Positions 33,380-35,902 of a stretch of DNA of 35,902 nucleotides are shown piece by piece. Position 1 is the stretch's first letter. Each line of letters opens with the position of its first letter. The notes below the pieces were generated by a model. The model was not told the DNA's origin and made no database searches. It was given only the letters and a program-made list of their open reading frames with translations. The translations under genes were made by a program, and so were the position numbers. This DNA comes from Bacilli bacterium. GTDB lineage: Bacteria; Bacillota_I; Bacilli_A; RF39; UBA660. The stretch is from positions 1-35,902 of the forward strand of contig JAFYEA010000024.1 of the NCBI GenBank assembly GCA_017544525.1. The letters run 5' to 3'.

Positions 33380-34448
33380 TAAATACATCATACATATTTT
33401 TATAACAGAAAGTTACTCTATTAGTATCCTTCTTTTTTTCTTTCAATAAATAACCCTCTTCAACCAATTTGTTTAATACTTTATTAACCGAATTAATATG
33501 TAAATTGCATTCTTTTACAATATCACTAGTAGTAAATACAATCTTTTTTAAAATAGTAGGATACACTTTATAGATAGTTGTACCTCCTATTGTTTTTTTA
33601 AACTCTTCAAAATCATTTTTATATATTCTATTTAATTTTTTTATTCTCTTAATATTATTATTACATTGTTCAATAATACATTGAAGCATAATTTTTATAA
33701 ATTTATCTATATCTTCATCTACTTCTCCACTTAACATTGTAAAATAAGAATTTTTTAAATTTTCTAAACTTTCAGATATAAATAATATAGGAGGTTCATG
33801 CTTATATAGACTAAATTGTAAAGGGAACAATAGTCTTCCTATTTTTCCATTACCAGATACATAAGGATGTATTTTTTCAAATTGAAAATGAGTAATAATA
33901 GAAGATATCATGAATGGTTCTTCATTCTCATGAATATAATTCATCAAATTATTCATTAAATCCGGTACTTCTGTATAAACTGGTGGTACAAATGATACAC
34001 TTGATCCAGCTAAACCAGGTTTAAGTAAAAAATTTTGTTTTTTTCTAAATTTCCCACTACCCTTAGTATCGTTATTTTTTTTACAATTAGCAAATAAATT
34101 TTTATTTATTTTATTTAATGTATCATTATTAAAAGAACCTTTAGAAATATCCGATGCACCTATTACAAGGGCTTTCCTAAGATTATTAAATTCAATTACA
34201 TCATTATTTTCCAACATATATGGAGTATGAAACATATAATCCTTTGCAATTTTAAAACCATCAATACAAAAAGAATAATATAATTCAGATACATATGATG
34301 TTTCCAAAAAAGATTTATAATCATAATCCATGCTTCTTAAATATCCCTTATATTCTCCATAAGCTTCTTCCGCTTCACATAATAATCTACTTAATTCAGT
34401 AGTTTTATTATATTCAAAAGGTAATTTTTTTGCTTTATATGGTTCCAC
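33372..34448 (-). CDS. Fic-family protein with atypical active site and C-terminal winged helix
   Basis: Fic enzymes transfer AMP or related groups from nucleotides to target proteins. The 358-residue protein has an N-terminal helical part, the Fic fold, and a winged helix-turn-helix (about 290-355). It carries a candidate inhibitory helix motif SFCIDG (59-64), where family consensus has Glu, not Asp. The catalytic loop reads HPYVSGNGKIGR (194-205). The His is kept, but the metal-binding Asp/Glu is Ser198 and the Arg after GNG is Lys202. The start is GTG with a GGAGGTG site. A terminated structured RNA ends about 100 bases upstream. Activity may be altered, so AMP transfer should not be assumed. 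Confidence 0.88.
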   Translation of the reverse strand: MEPYKAKKLPFEYNKTTELSRLLCEAEEAYGEYKGYLRSMDYDYKSFLETSYVSELYYSFCIDGFKIAKDYMFHTPYMLENNDVIEFNNLRKALVIGASDISKGSFNNDTLNKINKNLFANCKKNNDTKGSGKFRKKQNFLLKPGLAGSSVSFVPPVYTEVPDLMNNLMNYIHENEEPFMISSIITHFQFEKIHPYVSGNGKIGRLLFPLQFSLYKHEPPILFISESLENLKNSYFTMLSGEVDEDIDKFIKIMLQCIIEQCNNNIKRIKKLNRIYKNDFEEFKKTIGGTTIYKVYPTILKKIVFTTSDIVKECNLHINSVNKVLNKLVEEGYLLKEKKKDTNRVTFCYKNMYDVFIN

Positions 34449-34545
34449 TTTACACCTCCACTATAATAATATAATAACACAAATTTAATAAAAAATATAC
34501 ATATTTTAATATAATTATGTATATTATAATAAAAATATTTTTTAA

Positions 34546-34735
34546 ATAAAAAAAATAATTAAATTCTGATAAAATTTAATTATTCTAGTTTAATGAAAAT
34601 AGATTATAATCGTTTATAAATAGTATTTAACTATAATATAAATATTCTAAATATTATCAGTATTTAGCATAATCCCTTATCATTTTGAGTTTACTTTCTC
34701 AACGATATATCATTTGTCTTGAGTAGATAAGATTC
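34546..34735 (-). ncRNA. Structured RNA element, copy B (upstream of fic)
   Basis: Read on the minus strand, the 5' core has CTTATC / GATAAG closing an inner hairpin TTGAG / CTCAA. Hairpin H2 follows, TAAATA / TATTTA with loop CTGATAA (34666-34648). Hairpin H3 is ATAGT / ACTAT extended by TTTATA / TATAAA, then a weak hairpin, then an intrinsic terminator whose loop is TTTATCAGA. The core is about 95% identical to copy A over some 88 bases. The 3' hairpins differ in sequence but keep their pairing. The H2 loop can pair over seven bases with the terminator loop. A TATAAT lies about 10 bases upstream of the core. Class unknown; a riboswitch-like leader or small RNA. Confidence 0.75.
34547..34584 (-). 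terminator. Terminator of RNA copy B
   Basis: On the minus strand AATAATTAAAT / ATTTAATTATT, a perfect 11-bp stem with a 9-base loop, is followed by eight T. It lies about 100 bases before the fic start codon. Confidence 0.85.
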
Positions 34736-34740
34736 TATTA

Positions 34741-35028
34741 TATAATTATTTTTTAAAAAATATAATAAATTATAATAATAAATTAATAAGTTAGTATTAA
34801 CTATAATTATAATAATTATATTATGAATAATTATTATAGAATTTTTTCAACATAGATATAATTTAATATATTAATTAAGTAAAATAATTATTTATAATTA
34901 AATAATATTTAAATTAAATTAATTATAATAATTAGTATAAAATAATTAGATATATTTTTATATCTTATAGACAATATTATTCTATCAATTATGACATAAA
35001 AAGTCAATATACTAAAATGTCAAATATG
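34741..35028. other. AT-only spacer without genes
   Basis: Almost pure A and T with short reshuffled units such as AATAATTAT and TAATAAATTA. No open frame with a ribosome site is seen. Its left edge probably holds the promoter of RNA copy B (TATAAT on the minus strand at 34742-34737). Confidence 0.6.
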
Positions 35029-35382
35029 TCAATATGGATTTGGATATGATAGTAGTCCATTACCATAACCACTTAACCAATAAATTTTATTATCTTTAAC
35101 TTTTAATTCATAAAATATTTCATATTTAATATTATTATCAGAATAATATGTAAAAACTATATTAGATTTACCATTTTTATTTGGTTTAATTACCCATTTA
35201 CTATCTTCAATTTTATCTATAATAACATTATCATTATTTAAATCATATTTCCAAGAATATCCATCATCATAAAAATTATATTCTATAGTCATTTGATCAT
35301 CATATTTACCTAAATATGGGTGATAATAAATAATAAATAAAGATAAAATTAATGTAATAACAAATATTATTATATATCTCAT
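35029..35382 (-). CDS. Small membrane-anchored or secreted protein of unknown function
   Basis: I do not recognise this 117-residue protein. It begins with a hydrophobic segment (about 2-19, YIIIFVITLILSLFIIYY), followed by an outside domain rich in Tyr, Asp, Asn and Lys with beta-like alternation and no Cys. This could be an anchor or an uncleaved signal. The ATG at 35382 is used because AAGGAG stands eight bases upstream; an alternative TTG at 35409 lies inside the preceding terminator. The terminator of RNA copy A ends about 18 bases before it, so expression probably depends on read-through. Confidence 0.7.
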   Translation of the reverse strand: MRYIIIFVITLILSLFIIYYHPYLGKYDDQMTIEYNFYDDGYSWKYDLNNDNVIIDKIEDSKWVIKPNKNGKSNIVFTYYSDNNIKYEIFYELKVKDNKIYWLSGYGNGLLSYPNPY

Positions 35383-35399
35383 ATAAATCTCCTTGTACA

Positions 35400-35435
35400 C
35401 AAAAAGCAATCAGTCCTGATAAAACATGATTGCTT
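35400..35435 (-). terminator. Terminator of RNA copy A
   Basis: On the minus strand AAGCAATCA / TGATTGCTT (9 bp) with a 14-base loop is followed by five T, then the AAGGAG site of the next gene. Confidence 0.75.
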
Positions 35436-35600
35436 CGAGTTTCTCGAAAAAAGATTATTATCATTTATATTAAAGTTATTAGCTTTAATATAAATACATC
35501 CTAAATATTATCAGTATTTAGCATAACCCCTTATCATTTTGAGTTTTACTTTCTCAACGATATATCATTTGTCCTTGGTAGATAAGTAATCTATTTCTTA
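35400..35600 (-). ncRNA. Structured RNA element, copy A (upstream of the 117-residue gene)
   Basis: On the minus strand, CTTATC / GATAAG (35586-35581 with 35535-35530) encloses TTGAG / CTCAA. H2 is TAAATA / TATTTA with loop CTGATAA (35520-35502). H3 is a perfect 13-bp stem, ATTTATATTAAAG / CTTTAATATAAAT (35495-35463). H4 is TCGAG / CTCGA with loop AAA. The last hairpin is AAGCAATCA / TGATTGCTT followed by T residues, with TTTTATCAG in its loop. H3, H4 and the terminator differ in bases from copy B yet stay paired, good evidence of an RNA structure. The terminator directly precedes the ribosome site of the next gene, the position of a riboswitch expression platform. A TATAAT lies at 35616-35611. 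Confidence 0.78.
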
Positions 35601-35902
35601 AATTAATAAGATTATATTTATTTAATAAAGAATAAATAAAATATTATAATAAATTAGAAATTTAATAAGTAATAAATTAATATTAAATATTAAATATAAT
35701 AAACTATAAATTTTATTTAAATATAATATATAATAAAGATAAATAAATAATAAGTTAATATTTAATAAATTAATATTAAATATTAGAAATATTAAATTAG
35801 ATATCATATATATTATAAATAATAAATAAGTATATAAGTAAGAATAAATAATTAATATTGATAAATAAGAAATAAATTAATATTTAATATTTATAATATT
35901 GA
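35601..35902. other. AT-only low-complexity end of window without genes
   Basis: The last 300 bases are almost entirely A and T with recurring AATAAATTAATATT-like units. No convincing gene or ribosome site is seen on either strand. The part next to 35600 probably contains the promoter of RNA copy A. Confidence 0.6.

Noticed and set aside
34546..35600. Known riboswitch or T-box identity for the duplicated RNA
   Set aside because: No T-box antiterminator motif (TGGNACC), and no recognisable purine, SAM, lysine, cobalamin, TPP, c-di-GMP or preQ1 core, as far as I can judge by eye.
34546..35600. Insertion sequence or miniature inverted-repeat element as explanation of the duplicated block
   Set aside because: No terminal inverted repeats or target duplications bound the copies, and the 3' halves have diverged with preserved pairing, unlike two recent insertions.
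35622..35807. A 61-residue minus-strand frame rich in Ile, Leu and Tyr
   Set aside because: Low-complexity translation of AT-only sequence, with no ribosome site.
1..35902. CRISPR array, tRNA or rRNA genes
   Set aside because: I looked for regularly spaced repeats, tRNA T-loops and rRNA stretches on both strands and saw none.
1..35902. Mycoplasma-type code (TGA as Trp)
   Set aside because: TGA serves as stop in agrC and in the gene at 18791, in contexts where the next gene's start fits, and Trp is encoded by TGG.

Overview
The window is very AT-rich and gene-dense, and nearly all of it reads as bacterial chromosome. The standard genetic code is in use: TGA is a stop (for example at 4514-4516 and 18791-18793) and TGG encodes Trp. 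Gene content fits a Gram-positive low-GC lineage of the Bacilli/Erysipelotrichia type near the Mollicutes, probably an uncultured host-associated organism. The supporting genes are long-form hpf next to secA, ClpC- and YugP-type proteins, an agr peptide system, and the sporulation genes spoIID and spoIIQ. The exact taxon is inference.

Layout. 1-93: repeats of GTGGACAAA downstream of secA. 94-3523: secA, hpf and a cold-shock gene on the minus strand. 3600-6560: a complete agr-type quorum-sensing locus split into two convergent units, agrBD on plus and agrCA on minus. They share a bidirectional terminator, and a LytTR-style direct repeat lies upstream of agrB. 6583-13542: a minus-strand run from one consensus promoter, holding a Ca-type P-ATPase, an inactive-looking phosphoglycerate-mutase-like protein, an RDD membrane protein, rpiB, spoIID and spoIIQ. 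13567-15643: htrA with a HEPN-motif Abi_2 protein. 15692-17656: two unknown genes and a GtrA-like protein. 17712-20235: an S66 carboxypeptidase, a small membrane protein, and rpsI-rplM with leader. 20331-26023 (plus): an anchored repeat protein, dusB, a YfcC/DcuC-type permease, a single-AAA ClpC-like protein and YugP. 26088-28897 (minus): rpsR-ssb-rpsF and argS.

28981-30012 holds a perfect sigma-A promoter, about 460 nt of structured non-coding RNA, and a 171-residue membrane protein of the CNNM/CorB-like type. I read this as an OLE-like RNA with its OapA partner. It is followed by typA on the minus strand.

31996-35902 looks accessory: three small paralogous XRE regulators, an unknown protein, a Fic protein with an atypical active-site motif, and a small secreted or anchored protein. 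The most novel item is here: two copies (about 34546-34735 and 35400-35600, minus strand) of a structured RNA of roughly 200 nt. Each has a nearly identical 5' core, diverged 3' hairpins that keep their pairing, and an intrinsic terminator. The loop of one core hairpin (CUGAUAA) is perfectly complementary to the conserved terminator loop (UUAUCAG). Each copy sits upstream of a minus-strand gene, as in a riboswitch or attenuator. I do not recognise it as any known class.
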